From Lacicoccus halitifaciens (lineage in GTDB: Bacteria; Bacillota; Bacilli; Staphylococcales; Salinicoccaceae): a DNA stretch of 64,000 bases. Below, one piece after another: positions 8,183 through 16,773 of this stretch. Below the pieces are notes generated by a model. It searched no databases, was not told where the DNA came from, and saw nothing but the letters and a program-made list of their open reading frames with translations. The stretch is taken from the NCBI RefSeq assembly GCF_040544485.1, contig NZ_JBDZDV010000003.1, forward strand, positions 62,001 through 126,000. Direction: 5' to 3'. A program made the translations under genes and the position numbers. The first letter of the stretch is position 1, and every line of letters starts with the position of its first letter.

Positions 8183-9100
8183 CTAATTTTCAACGCGCCT
8201 GCGGGCGATCCTCCTGTTTTCATTCCTCATTGTAAAGTATCTGTTGACGCTGTAGAGTATCAGGCCGCCCCAGATGAATATATACGCGACCTGATGCACG
8301 CGGGTGAAGGCTTCATCATACATGAAGACGCCGATGATGAGCATGATCGTCGGTGCAAAATACTGCAGGAACCCGATCAATGAAAGGCGTATCTTCTGCA
8401 CGCCGAGGCTGAACAGGAGCAGCGGGACGACAGTGGCAAGGCCTGTGCCGACCATCCATATGCTTTCGGTGTTCATACCGAAATCCCCCGCCCCCGAAAA
8501 GCCCAGGTAAAGGATATAGATCAGTGCGAACGGCGCAAGGACGAATGTTTCGACCGCCATGGCATAGATTGCATCCAGATTGATCGTCTTCTTGATCAGT
8601 CCGTAGACGCTGAAGCTGACCGCGAGATAAAATGATATCCACGGTGCCGAGCCGAGTCCGGCAGTCATATAGACGACACCGATGGCGACGACCAGGATGG
8701 CGATCCAGCCGATTTTTGAAAAACGTTCACCGAGTATGATGAATCCAATTAAGATGCTGATGAGCGGATTGATGTAATACCCGAGGCTCGCATCGAGTAT
8801 ATTGCCTGAGTTCACGGCAATTATGTATACCAGCCAGTTGGAAGTGATGGCCATCGAGGCGAAAAACAGGGCGACCACTTTCTTTTTATTGCTGAATATG
8901 AATTTGAGGTCTTCCTTGAAATAAAACCATCTGCCCATGACGATGATCAGGAGCAGCATGAAAACGAATGCCCACAACACCCTGTGTGCAATGATTTCAT
9001 ATGAAGAGACCGCCTCGATCTGCTTCCAGTAGATCGGCATGAAGCCCCAGACAAGATACGCCCCCAAAGCAAAAAGGACCCCTTTTGTACTCTCGCTCAA
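8183..9100 (-). CDS. rarD: EamA-family transporter RarD
   Basis: A 305-residue membrane protein with about ten hydrophobic segments in two EamA repeats. The opening KGVLFALGAYLVWGFMPIYWK and the internal NWLVYIIAVNSG and SLGYYINPL segments are distinctive of RarD (chloramphenicol-sensitive protein family). Substrates of RarD are not well established; drug or metabolite export is the usual annotation. An upstream in-frame ATG exists, but the strong site GGGGGAGG lies before a TTG at about 9100, which I take as the start. The gene diverges from the carotenoid operon and does not belong to it. Confidence 0.85.
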   Translation of the reverse strand: MSESTKGVLFALGAYLVWGFMPIYWKQIEAVSSYEIIAHRVLWAFVFMLLLIIVMGRWFYFKEDLKFIFSNKKKVVALFFASMAITSNWLVYIIAVNSGNILDASLGYYINPLISILIGFIILGERFSKIGWIAILVVAIGVVYMTAGLGSAPWISFYLAVSFSVYGLIKKTINLDAIYAMAVETFVLAPFALIYILYLGFSGAGDFGMNTESIWMVGTGLATVVPLLLFSLGVQKIRLSLIGFLQYFAPTIMLIIGVFMYDEAFTRVHQVAYIFIWGGLILYSVNRYFTMRNENRRIARRRVEN

Positions 9101-9257
9101 AATATGATTCCTCCCCCGGTTCAATTTATAATGCAATATAATCATATTACTCCTGCGTAACGGCATTTGAAAGAGTTTAAACTCAATAAAACATCAAATC
9201 GAAGTTCAGGTTTCCACCGGATGGCTTAGGCTCAAAATATCAATCGATGTTTTTCTT

Positions 9258-9266
9258 TGGTATGAT
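9258..9266 (+). promoter_or_regulatory. Extended -10 promoter of the crt operon
   Basis: TGgTATGAT is an extended -10 element 54 bp before crtP. No convincing -35 and no sigma-B consensus (GTTT-N12-15-GGGTAT) was found in the 217-bp rarD-crtP spacer, unlike the sigma-B-driven crt operon of S. aureus. Confidence 0.5.
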
Positions 9267-9319
9267 ATCTGTACAATTAAATTTCTGAATTTTAAGAATG
9301 ACATAAGGAGAGGTATCGA

Positions 9320-10810
9320 ATGCCACAAAAAAGCGTACTGGTCATCGGCGGCGGGCTCGGCGGGCTGTCTGCCGCCATTTCCCTCGCACAAAAAGGATAC
9401 GGTGTATCGTTATATGAAAAAAATGAGCATCTGGGCGGAAAGCTGAACCGTCTTGAACAGGATGGCTTCGGATTCGATCTCGGCCCCTCCATCCTGACCA
9501 TGCCTAAAGTGTTTGAAAAGCTCTTTACGGCGGGCGGAAAGAAGATGGCGGACTATGTCCCGACCGTCAAGCTGGACCACCAGTGGCGCTCCTTCTTCCC
9601 CGACGGCAATGTCATCGATCTCCATGAAGATATAAAGGATATGCAGGAGAAGAATCCATCACTGGGTAAAAAGGATATCAGGCAGTATGAAAAGCTGCTG
9701 GCCTACTCAAAAAAATTGTATGATACGACCGAGAACAGCTACTTCAAAGGGGTCGATGATGAGAAGGATATTTTGAAGTATCAGGGGCTGCTCAGCACAT
9801 TGAGGGGCTTTGATCTTTTTTCAACGGTGCATCAGGCGATTGATAAGCGGATCAGCAATAAGCAATTGAGTGATATGCTTTCATACTTCGTCAAATACGT
9901 CGGCTCCTCCCCCTACGATGCACCGGCTGTATTGAACATGATGATTTATATGCAGCATGACCAAGGTGTATGGTATGTACCGGGCGGGATGGACCGGTTG
10001 GCCAAAGGCCTCGTACAGCTTGCCGGGGAAACCGGTGTGGAGATCCATACCGGTAAGCAGATCAAAAGGCTCCGGGATTCAGAAGGCAGGATAGACGGCG
10101 CCGTCCTCGATGACGGGACAGTTTTAAGCGCAGACTATTACATTTCCAATATGGAAGTCATCCCGGCTTATGAGAAGCTGATCGGGGGAAATGAAGACTA
10201 CGTCCGGAAACTGAAGAAGAAATTCGAGCCTGCGAGTTCCGGCCTTGTCATGCATCTGGGCGTGAAGAAGAGCTATCCGCAGCTTGCCCATCATAACTTC
10301 TTCTTCGCAGAAGATATGAAAAAGCAGATGAATAACATATTCCATAAGCACAAACTGCCCGATGATCCGGTCATCTACCTTGTGAACCCCAATAAGACGG
10401 ACCCGGAACAGGCGCCGCCGGGACATGAGAATCTGAAAGTGCTCCCCCACATCCCATACATCCAGGATGAGCCTTTTACAGATGAAGACTATGAGTGGTT
10501 TGCAGAACTGACACTGGTCAAGCTTGAGCGCATGGGACTCACGGATCTGCGGCAGAACATCGTCACAAAAGATGTATGGACGCCGGAGGACATCCAGCGG
10601 GTATACGGCTCCGACCGCGGTGCAATCTACGGCACCCTGTCGGACCGCAGGAAGAATAAAGGATTCAAGCACCGGAAGCAGAGCGAACTCTATGAGAACC
10701 TTTATTTTGTCGGGGGTACGGTGAATCCCGGCGGCGGAATGCCGATGGTCACCTTGAGCGGCCAGCATGTATGCGAGCAGATCGTCGCAAGGGATTCAGG
10801 GGACAATTGA
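9320..10810 (+). CDS. crtP: 4,4'-diaponeurosporene oxygenase CrtP
   Basis: A 496-residue flavoprotein that oxidises the terminal methyl of 4,4'-diaponeurosporene in C30 carotenoid (staphyloxanthin-type) synthesis, acting at the membrane. The dinucleotide-binding loop GGGLGGLSAAI is at residues 9-19. Segments DGFGFDLGPSILTMP, HQWRSFFPDG, YFVKYVGSS, HHNFFF and the C-terminal VGGTVNPGGGMPMVTLSGQ correspond closely to Staphylococcus CrtP rather than CrtN. First gene of the crt operon, 72 bp before crtO. Start ATG 9320 follows AAGGAGAGG. The sibling crtN is easily confused with it; the methionine- and tyrosine-rich match to CrtP over the full length decides. Confidence 0.92.
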   Translation: MPQKSVLVIGGGLGGLSAAISLAQKGYGVSLYEKNEHLGGKLNRLEQDGFGFDLGPSILTMPKVFEKLFTAGGKKMADYVPTVKLDHQWRSFFPDGNVIDLHEDIKDMQEKNPSLGKKDIRQYEKLLAYSKKLYDTTENSYFKGVDDEKDILKYQGLLSTLRGFDLFSTVHQAIDKRISNKQLSDMLSYFVKYVGSSPYDAPAVLNMMIYMQHDQGVWYVPGGMDRLAKGLVQLAGETGVEIHTGKQIKRLRDSEGRIDGAVLDDGTVLSADYYISNMEVIPAYEKLIGGNEDYVRKLKKKFEPASSGLVMHLGVKKSYPQLAHHNFFFAEDMKKQMNNIFHKHKLPDDPVIYLVNPNKTDPEQAPPGHENLKVLPHIPYIQDEPFTDEDYEWFAELTLVKLERMGLTDLRQNIVTKDVWTPEDIQRVYGSDRGAIYGTLSDRRKNKGFKHRKQSELYENLYFVGGTVNPGGGMPMVTLSGQHVCEQIVARDSGDN

Positions 10811-10882
10811 TGTACCCCCAGTTTTAAAGCCTACACATTTAATGGCAATGCCCGAAAAAATGAACTGTCAGGAGGCCAAACC

Positions 10883-11356
10883 ATGCAGGTGATTTCATTT
10901 CCCCTCTTTTGGACGATCGTCATAGATATAGGTGCCTGGTTCTTTTTCCATATGGCCATTTCAGTCCTCTGTCTGAAACTCCCTTCCGGCGCGTTCCGGA
11001 ACAATGCTTTCTGGTCCCGCATCTATTCATGGGAAAAATCAGGGGCGCTCTGGCATCAGCTGTTCCGGGTCAAGTCATGGAAAGGCAGGCTGATCGACGG
11101 CGCCTCCCTGTTCAAAAGAGGGTACCGGAAGAAATCACTGCACGGCATGAACAGGGCAGACCTTGATACATTTGCCATGGAGACGGAACGGGCCGAGCTC
11201 ACGCACTGGCTTTCGATACTGCCCGCCCCGCTGTTCTTTCTATGGAACCCGCCTTTGGCGGGATGGCTGATGATCGTCTATGCGCTCGCTTTCAACCTGC
11301 CCTTCATCATCACACAGCGGTATAACCGCGGCCGCATCAAAAAGATGCTGTCGTGA
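10883..11356 (+). CDS. crtO: Glycosyl-4,4'-diaponeurosporenoate acyltransferase CrtO
   Basis: A 157-residue membrane protein with hydrophobic segments near residues 5-30 and 110-140. The motifs ERAELTHWLSILPAP near residue 105 and ITQRYNRGRIKKML at the end match staphylococcal CrtO. CrtO adds a fatty acyl chain to the glucose of the carotenoid glycoside, the last step to staphyloxanthin. It sits between crtP and crtN, whereas in S. aureus crtO comes first. Start ATG 10883 follows AGGAGG. The strong local matches leave little doubt about the family; the acyl chain used here is unknown. Confidence 0.88.
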   Translation: MQVISFPLFWTIVIDIGAWFFFHMAISVLCLKLPSGAFRNNAFWSRIYSWEKSGALWHQLFRVKSWKGRLIDGASLFKRGYRKKSLHGMNRADLDTFAMETERAELTHWLSILPAPLFFLWNPPLAGWLMIVYALAFNLPFIITQRYNRGRIKKMLS

Positions 11357-11429
11357 TCCGGGAGGTTTTTATTTTACAAAGGGCCGGCAGACATTTGAGA
11401 CATGATTGAATACGTTTAAGGAGCGGGAT

Positions 11430-12947
11430 GTGAACATGACAAAGAAAGTGATCGTCATCGGGGCGGGTGCCGCGGGGCTGGCAAGTGCAATCAGGCTGCA
11501 GCATGCCGGCTATCAGGTGGAAATCCACGAAAAGGAGTCCACCCCGGGCGGGAAGATGAACCGTCTTGAGAAGGACGGGTATCAATTCGACCTCGGGCCG
11601 AGCATCGTCATGATGCCTGAATTATACAGGGAAATATTCGAGCTTTGCGGACGTGATCCCGATGACTACATTCCAATGGAGAAATTGGATCCGATGTATC
11701 GTGTGTACTTCAGCGACACGCCGGATGATCCCATCGACATCTCCTCCGACCTGACTGAACTGACCAGGATGATTGAATCCATCAGTCCCGGGGACACTGG
11801 AGGGTTCCTTCAATATCTGCATGACATTTATAAAGGGTACAACTTTGCACGTGACAACATCCTGAAGCGGCCATTCAACAAAAGACGGGACTTCTACAAT
11901 CTTTCGATGTTCAGGGAGGCACCGGGAGTGAGACTGGTGGGGACAGCCGATAATTTCATCGGACGGTATATAAAAAGCGAGCGCCTGAAGCAGGTCATGG
12001 GTTTCCAGACACTGTACATAGGCATTTCCCCGTTCAGCGGCCCTTCTTTCTATTCGATGATTCCGATGATCCAGTTTTTATACGGAATCTGGTTCATCAA
12101 AGGCGGGATGTACACCATGGCAACAGCGATGGAGCGGCTTTTCAAGGAGCTTGGCGGGGAAATTTTTTACGGGAGCCCGGCCCGGGAAATCTCCATCGAA
12201 GACGGGAGGGCGACCGGCATCAAGGTTGACGATAAGAAGATCGATGCCGATTTTGTAGTCTGCAACGCGGATTTCCCATATGCGATGAAGCACCTGGTGA
12301 AGCGGCCTGCGGATAAGGGTAAGTTCACCGACAGGAAGATTGAAGGCATGAAATATTCCTGTTCCGCCTTCCTTCTCTACTTGGGGATGGACCGTAAATA
12401 TGAAGACGTCGAACATGTCCATAATTTCATATTCAATGAATCTCTCGAGAAGAACATGCATGACATCTTTGAAGGCAAGAAGTTGGAGCACGCTTCCTTC
12501 TACGTCTATATCGCATCGAAGCTCGATCCGTCGCTCGCGCCCGAAGGAAAGGACGGGCTGTATATACTGATGCCCGTATCCGACCTCGGTACAGCCGACT
12601 ACGAGTGGAATGATGAAACGATCCGATACTACCGTACATACATCTTTGAAACTTTGAAAAAAATTCGTGGATTTGAAAACATCGAGCAGGAGATCGTGAC
12701 GGAAACCACCTTTACACCGGTGGATTTCGCATCCAGGTTCAATGCATACAACGGGGCCGCCTTCGGGCTGCAGCCGACCCTCTCCCAGAGCATACACAAC
12801 CGGCCGCAAAGCAAATCTCCGGACTGTGCCAATCTGTATTTCACAGGCAGCAGCACACACCCGGGCGCAGGTGTCCCTATTGTGCTGCTGTCGGCAGGCA
12901 TTGCCGCAGAGGCACTCATCCGGGACGACAAAGCCACTCCGGAATGA
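11430..12947 (+). CDS. crtN: Diapophytoene (dehydrosqualene) desaturase CrtN
   Basis: A flavoprotein of about 505 residues that introduces double bonds into 4,4'-diapophytoene to give 4,4'-diaponeurosporene. The FAD loop GAGAAGLASAI is at the N-terminus. FQTLYIGISPFSGPSFYS, IKGGMYTMATAM and the C-terminal GSSTHPGAGVPIVLLSAG identify CrtN rather than CrtP. Start is either GTG 11430, well spaced from AAGGAG, or ATG 11436, which is 12 bp away; I list the GTG. Third gene of the operon. Its substrate needs a CrtM-type dehydrosqualene synthase, which is not encoded in this cluster. Confidence 0.92.
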   Translation: MNMTKKVIVIGAGAAGLASAIRLQHAGYQVEIHEKESTPGGKMNRLEKDGYQFDLGPSIVMMPELYREIFELCGRDPDDYIPMEKLDPMYRVYFSDTPDDPIDISSDLTELTRMIESISPGDTGGFLQYLHDIYKGYNFARDNILKRPFNKRRDFYNLSMFREAPGVRLVGTADNFIGRYIKSERLKQVMGFQTLYIGISPFSGPSFYSMIPMIQFLYGIWFIKGGMYTMATAMERLFKELGGEIFYGSPAREISIEDGRATGIKVDDKKIDADFVVCNADFPYAMKHLVKRPADKGKFTDRKIEGMKYSCSAFLLYLGMDRKYEDVEHVHNFIFNESLEKNMHDIFEGKKLEHASFYVYIASKLDPSLAPEGKDGLYILMPVSDLGTADYEWNDETIRYYRTYIFETLKKIRGFENIEQEIVTETTFTPVDFASRFNAYNGAAFGLQPTLSQSIHNRPQSKSPDCANLYFTGSSTHPGAGVPIVLLSAGIAAEALIRDDKATPE

Positions 12948-12994
12948 TGAAAATAGCAAATGGTCACTGAACGTATTGAAAGGAGGAGTATCTT

Positions 12995-14101
12995 ATGATG
13001 ATCAACCTTATACTGGGTTTTCTCGCCATTGTTGCCGGCATCGTCATGTTTTACTCCCTGCCCTCACCTTCAGGCCGGGATGAAAATGGCCGGTATCCCT
13101 TTTTATCCATCATCATCCCTGCAAGGAATGAAGCAGAAAGGATTCCACCCCTGCTCGAATCCCTGCACGAACAAAAATACAGGCTGTTTGAAGTCCTGGT
13201 CGTCGATGATCATTCCACGGATGACACCGTCAAAGTTGCAGCATCTTTTGGTGCGACGGTGCTGCACAATGAATCGAAAGAAGCCGGCGCCGGAAAATCA
13301 TCAGCATGCTGGCACGGCGTGCAGCATTCAAAAGGAGAATGGCTGCTGTTTCTGGATGCCGATACACGCTTTTCCAATCCTGACAGCCTTTCGCATCTGC
13401 TGGCACAGTATCGGCGGAAAGGGGCCCGGGGGATACTGTCCCTGCAGCCCTTCCACACCATTGAAAAATTATACGAGAACCTTTCAGCCATCTTCAACGT
13501 GATTGTCATTGTGGGGATGAATGTGTTCACCATCCGGGGGAAACAGTTTGAGCCTGCAGGCTCTTTCGGCCCCTGTATTCTGTCCGACAGGGAAGGTTAC
13601 TTCTCGACTGGCGGGCATAAGGGGATACAGGAGGCAATCATGGATGATCTGGCGCTCGGACAGGCCTATCTCGATAAAGGTCTGCCCGTTCATTGCCTCG
13701 GGGGCAGGGGCGTCATTTCTTTCCGCATGTATCCTGAAGGACTGGGAAGCCTTGTGGAGGGCTGGTGCAAGAGCTTTGCGCTCGGCTCCAAAGCGACACA
13801 CCCTGCCGTCATGCTGATGACCATCATCTGGATTTCGGGCAGCTTCATAAGCTCCGGGGCATTTATTTCCTCCATCCTCTCAATGGATATCGTGATGATC
13901 ATGCTCACCGGCCTGCTCTATTTCCTCTATGCATTTCAGACGATGGTATTCGCCCGGAGATGCGGCGACTTCAAAAAAATCATTTTTATATTCCACCCAA
14001 TCCTGTTCACATTTTTTGCAGGCATATTTATATACTCACTCTTCCGGGTATATGTACTGCGTTCCGTGAATTGGAAAGGCCGGAAGATCAACGTCAAATA
14101 G
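12995..14101 (+). CDS. crtQ: 4,4'-diaponeurosporenoate glycosyltransferase CrtQ
   Basis: A 368-residue family-2-type glycosyltransferase. An N-terminal membrane helix (residues 3-24) precedes the GT-A domain with SIIIPARNEAERI, VVDDHSTDDT and the metal-binding LDADTRF near residue 125. KGARGILSLQPFHTIEKLYENLSAIFN and ALGSKATHP match CrtQ, and C-terminal hydrophobic segments near residues 270-360 anchor it. It esterifies glucose to the carotenoid carboxylate. ATG 12995 follows AGGAGGAG. The operon may continue into the esterase at 14168. The GC-rich inverted repeat after its stop has no T tract and is probably not a full terminator. Confidence 0.9.
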   Translation: MMINLILGFLAIVAGIVMFYSLPSPSGRDENGRYPFLSIIIPARNEAERIPPLLESLHEQKYRLFEVLVVDDHSTDDTVKVAASFGATVLHNESKEAGAGKSSACWHGVQHSKGEWLLFLDADTRFSNPDSLSHLLAQYRRKGARGILSLQPFHTIEKLYENLSAIFNVIVIVGMNVFTIRGKQFEPAGSFGPCILSDREGYFSTGGHKGIQEAIMDDLALGQAYLDKGLPVHCLGGRGVISFRMYPEGLGSLVEGWCKSFALGSKATHPAVMLMTIIWISGSFISSGAFISSILSMDIVMIMLTGLLYFLYAFQTMVFARRCGDFKKIIFIFHPILFTFFAGIFIYSLFRVYVLRSVNWKGRKINVK

Positions 14102-14167
14102 CCGGCGTTTATTTGCCGGGCCTGCCACTTCTGCATAATGAAAAAACTGAAAGCGAGGCCAGCCGTC

Positions 14168-15055
14168 ATGCCTAAAATCATCATTGCAAAATTACTGAGG
14201 CTCTTTCCCAACAAGGCAGTTAAAAAACCAATGGTCGATCCTCAGCCTGTGAAAATAAAACAAGATATCATCGTTGACACATCCGTCGGACCTACCGACA
14301 TATCAATTTATTATCCATTGGAAGCAGAAAAAGAAAAACACCCCGTATACATCAATTTCCATGGCGGTGCCTTCATAATGAATGATAAAGAGATGGATGA
14401 TCCGTATTGCAGATACCTCGCCAATCAGACGGGATGTGCGGTCCTCAACATCGATTATGTGAAAGCACCTGAATACCCTTTTCCGAAAGCGATCGAACAG
14501 AGCTATGATGTGTTCCGGTGGATGAAGGCCCACGCGGATGACTTGAACATCGACCCTGAAAAGGTGATGGTGGGCGGACAAAGTTCAGGGGGCAACATCG
14601 CCGCTGCATTCTGCCTCCATCTTGAAAATAAGATGGAGAAGCAGCCGCTACTGCAGGCATTGGCTTATCCGATGCTGGATTTCGTCACATCATATGCCAG
14701 GAAACCCGACCCAAGTAAGCTGCGCGCGAAATTCCCGCAAGCCGCACATTTTTTGAATGTATGCTATGTGCCCGAAAAGGAAATGGCCCGGAATCCCCTC
14801 GCCTCCCCGGTATATGCGGATGTGAGTGACCAATTGGCCCCTGCCCTCATCCTCATTGCCGAGCATGACGCCTTCAGGCCGGAAGCGCAAAGGTATGTAG
14901 AAAAATTGAAATCTGCCGGCGTCAGCGTCCAAAATGTCCTTTTCAAAGACTGTTCCCATGCTTTTACGCATTTCGGCCCAAAAGAAAAAGCCCTGGAGGC
15001 CTGGCAGTTGATTGCGCGGAGGATTAAAGAAGCGGCCAACCCCCGGCAGGTCTGA
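14168..15055 (+). CDS. Alpha/beta hydrolase fold-3 esterase (HSL family)
   Basis: A 295-residue esterase or lipase of the hormone-sensitive-lipase group. HGGAFIMND near residue 63 is the oxyanion HGG motif, GQSSGGNIAAAF near residue 137 the nucleophile elbow, and EHDAFRPEA and SHAFTHF near the end provide the acid and histidine. Start ATG 14168 has GAGG at 9 bp; ATG 14138 has no visible ribosome binding site. It follows crtQ by 66 bp in the same direction and is likely part of the crt transcript up to the strong hairpin. Whether it trims carotenoid esters or acts on unrelated lipids is not shown. Confidence 0.82.
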   Translation: MPKIIIAKLLRLFPNKAVKKPMVDPQPVKIKQDIIVDTSVGPTDISIYYPLEAEKEKHPVYINFHGGAFIMNDKEMDDPYCRYLANQTGCAVLNIDYVKAPEYPFPKAIEQSYDVFRWMKAHADDLNIDPEKVMVGGQSSGGNIAAAFCLHLENKMEKQPLLQALAYPMLDFVTSYARKPDPSKLRAKFPQAAHFLNVCYVPEKEMARNPLASPVYADVSDQLAPALILIAEHDAFRPEAQRYVEKLKSAGVSVQNVLFKDCSHAFTHFGPKEKALEAWQLIARRIKEAANPRQV

Positions 15056-15076
15056 AGGTGAAAGTGTCGGATACCT

Positions 15077-15108
15077 GAAAAAGCCCGGGGTTTCCCGGGC
15101 TTTTTTTG
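15077..15108. terminator. Strong terminator between esterase and DUF975 gene
   Basis: A perfect GCCCGGG / CCCGGGC stem with loop GTTT is flanked by five A and seven T. It ends the crt operon and can also serve the convergent gene. Confidence 0.92.
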
Positions 15109-15109
15109 A

Positions 15110-16129
15110 TCAATAGTTCCTGTCATCCAAAGGCTTGAGATCATCACCGATCCGGCCGTCATACGCCGGACCTTCACTGCCGGAGGCCGCGGCCTCTGCC
15201 GCCCTTGCATCCAGCTCATTGCGCCCTTCGAAATAAAACGCAACGACCGACCCGAGCATCATGTACATCACATAGATGTATACGGCAAAGATCGCCAGGC
15301 CGGCGGCAATCAGGATCAGTGCGAATAATATGCCGCTGTCCGTTGCGCCGAGCACAAGGCTCCCGAGCAGTGCTGCCGCGATGATGCCGATGATGTAAAG
15401 CACGGTCACACCGATCATCAAAAGGATATTGCTGAAGAACAGCTTCACCAGGCTCTGATCCGCCTGGAACATGACTTTGAATGCAATCGAAAATTTATCG
15501 AAAGTCGGGATGTGCGGCTGGTCCACATAGACCAGATACAAAAGGACCATATAGATCATCAGGAGTATGAATGGTATATACATCAGGAAGACCACCAGCA
15601 GATTGAGGGTGATCATCAGTATGACGAGGCCGATCTGGCCCGTGACCATCGCAGCCGATGCTTCGAGCCCCTCATAGGACATGCCGCCGAGCGCTGCGGA
15701 AAACGGCAGGTTGATCGCTGTCAGCACAAGCTGCATCAGCATGCTGATGGCGAAATTGATGACCAGGTAGGCGACGATCACAAGGATGGTGAGCTTGACG
15801 GCCTTGCCGTACCTGCCCCCTTTAAAGACGAAGAACAGATCGGAAAACCCGTAGGGCGACCGCTGATATGCCGATGTGAAAAACTTGATGATGCCGATGC
15901 TCAGAGGATAGATGACGAAGACACCGAACAGGAATAACAAAAAGAAAACAATGAACGCATACAATATTGCCCATGTGCCTTCGCCTATCGCAAACAATGG
16001 CAGCAGGGCAATCAGCATGACCGCAAAAAATGAAACTGTCATCACGATGCCTGCAAGTATCGTCAGGCCGATGACCTTCCCCGCCTGCCCTTCTGCATTC
16101 CTTCTGAATAATGACTGGTACTGGAACAT
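15110..16129 (-). CDS. DUF975-like integral membrane protein
   Basis: A 339-residue membrane protein with about six hydrophobic segments and a charged C-terminal tail. The region YPLSIGIIKFFTSAYQRSPYGFSDLFFVFKGGRYGKAV near residues 75-112 resembles the conserved core of DUF975 proteins. Glycines and small residues are frequent in the helices. Start ATG 16129 is preceded by GGAGTGAG. It stands alone, divergent from the MarR operon. No biochemical role is known to me for this family, and the assignment rests on one conserved stretch. Confidence 0.65.
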   Translation of the reverse strand: MFQYQSLFRRNAEGQAGKVIGLTILAGIVMTVSFFAVMLIALLPLFAIGEGTWAILYAFIVFFLLFLFGVFVIYPLSIGIIKFFTSAYQRSPYGFSDLFFVFKGGRYGKAVKLTILVIVAYLVINFAISMLMQLVLTAINLPFSAALGGMSYEGLEASAAMVTGQIGLVILMITLNLLVVFLMYIPFILLMIYMVLLYLVYVDQPHIPTFDKFSIAFKVMFQADQSLVKLFFSNILLMIGVTVLYIIGIIAAALLGSLVLGATDSGILFALILIAAGLAIFAVYIYVMYMMLGSVVAFYFEGRNELDARAAEAAASGSEGPAYDGRIGDDLKPLDDRNY

Positions 16130-16220
16130 TCAACTCACTCCCCGGTATTTATTTATTATAAGAATACCACTCCTTCTGAATTTGTGCGATATACGGCACA
16201 GTCTGCAATGGTGTCATTCA

Positions 16221-16283
16221 TTGAACACAATCATCAAACGTGCTAAACTCTTTCTGTGGCAAAATAGTACAGCATGCTAAACT
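16221..16283 (+). promoter_or_regulatory. marR-mmpL promoter with duplicated TGCTAAACT
   Basis: TTGAAC (16221-16226), 17 bp, TAAACT (16244-16249), also with an extended TG. The nonamer TGCTAAACT recurs at 16275-16283, 34 bp (about three turns) downstream, beyond the expected start point. A repeat of the -10 region in this position is a plausible site for autorepression by the MarR protein. Confidence 0.65.
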
Positions 16284-16302
16284 ACATGAAGGAGGCAGAC
16301 GA

Positions 16303-16773
16303 TTGGAAAAGATGCCGGATACTTTGAACAACCTGCGGGACATATACGGATACGGCTATGCATCCATCTTCGATGATGTCACGGACACCGTGCAGAAACT
16401 GCACATTTCAAAACCCCAGATGGCAGTCATCAAGTATTTGTTCATCCATCAGCAGGCGACGCCGACGGAACTGACCGAGGCGCTCAACACGACCAAAAGC
16501 GCGACGACCCACACGCTGAAAAAGCTTGCCAATAAAAACCTGGTCACTTTCAAGGAAAATGAATTGACCAATGACCGGCGGTCAAAGCTCGTATCACTCA
16601 ATGAAAATGCCGAAAAATTGCTGATCGAGTTTTTGTCGAATATAAAAGATTCGATTTATCAGGATATCAAGGATATCAGTGAAGAAGAATTGAATGAGTT
16701 GCATCAGGCAACCGAAATCATACTTAAACATATCGACGGAGGAAGAGTGAATGAAACATATCCTGAAATTTAA
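16303..16773 (+). CDS. MarR-family transcriptional regulator
   Basis: A 156-residue winged-helix regulator. The recognition region runs TPTELTEALNTTKSATTHTLKKLANKNLV (about residues 48-76), followed by a wing with NDRRSKLVSLNE, the classical MarR DR-x-R motif. The start is TTG 16303 behind GGAGG; in-frame ATG 16312 is an alternative. It overlaps the MMPL transporter gene by 23 bp, so it most likely represses its own operon and responds to a compound that the transporter exports. There is no obvious cysteine sensor of the OhrR or MhqR kind, so a ligand rather than redox signal is likelier. Confidence 0.88.
   Translation: MEKMPDTLNNLRDIYGYGYASIFDDVTDTVQKLHISKPQMAVIKYLFIHQQATPTELTEALNTTKSATTHTLKKLANKNLVTFKENELTNDRRSKLVSLNENAEKLLIEFLSNIKDSIYQDIKDISEEELNELHQATEIILKHIDGGRVNETYPEI

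Noticed and set aside
9103..9319. Sigma-B promoter for the crt operon
   Set aside because: Expected by analogy with S. aureus, but no GTTT paired with GGGTAT or GGGAAT at 12-15 bp was found; an extended -10 is the better candidate.
12078..12959. Long minus-strand frame opposite crtN
   Set aside because: A shadow of GC-rich coding sequence; the plus-strand frame is a clear CrtN. The same reasoning removes the long antisense frames at 10124-10768, 20454-21032, 31363-32148, 36716-37630, 38230-38922 and 60098-60913.
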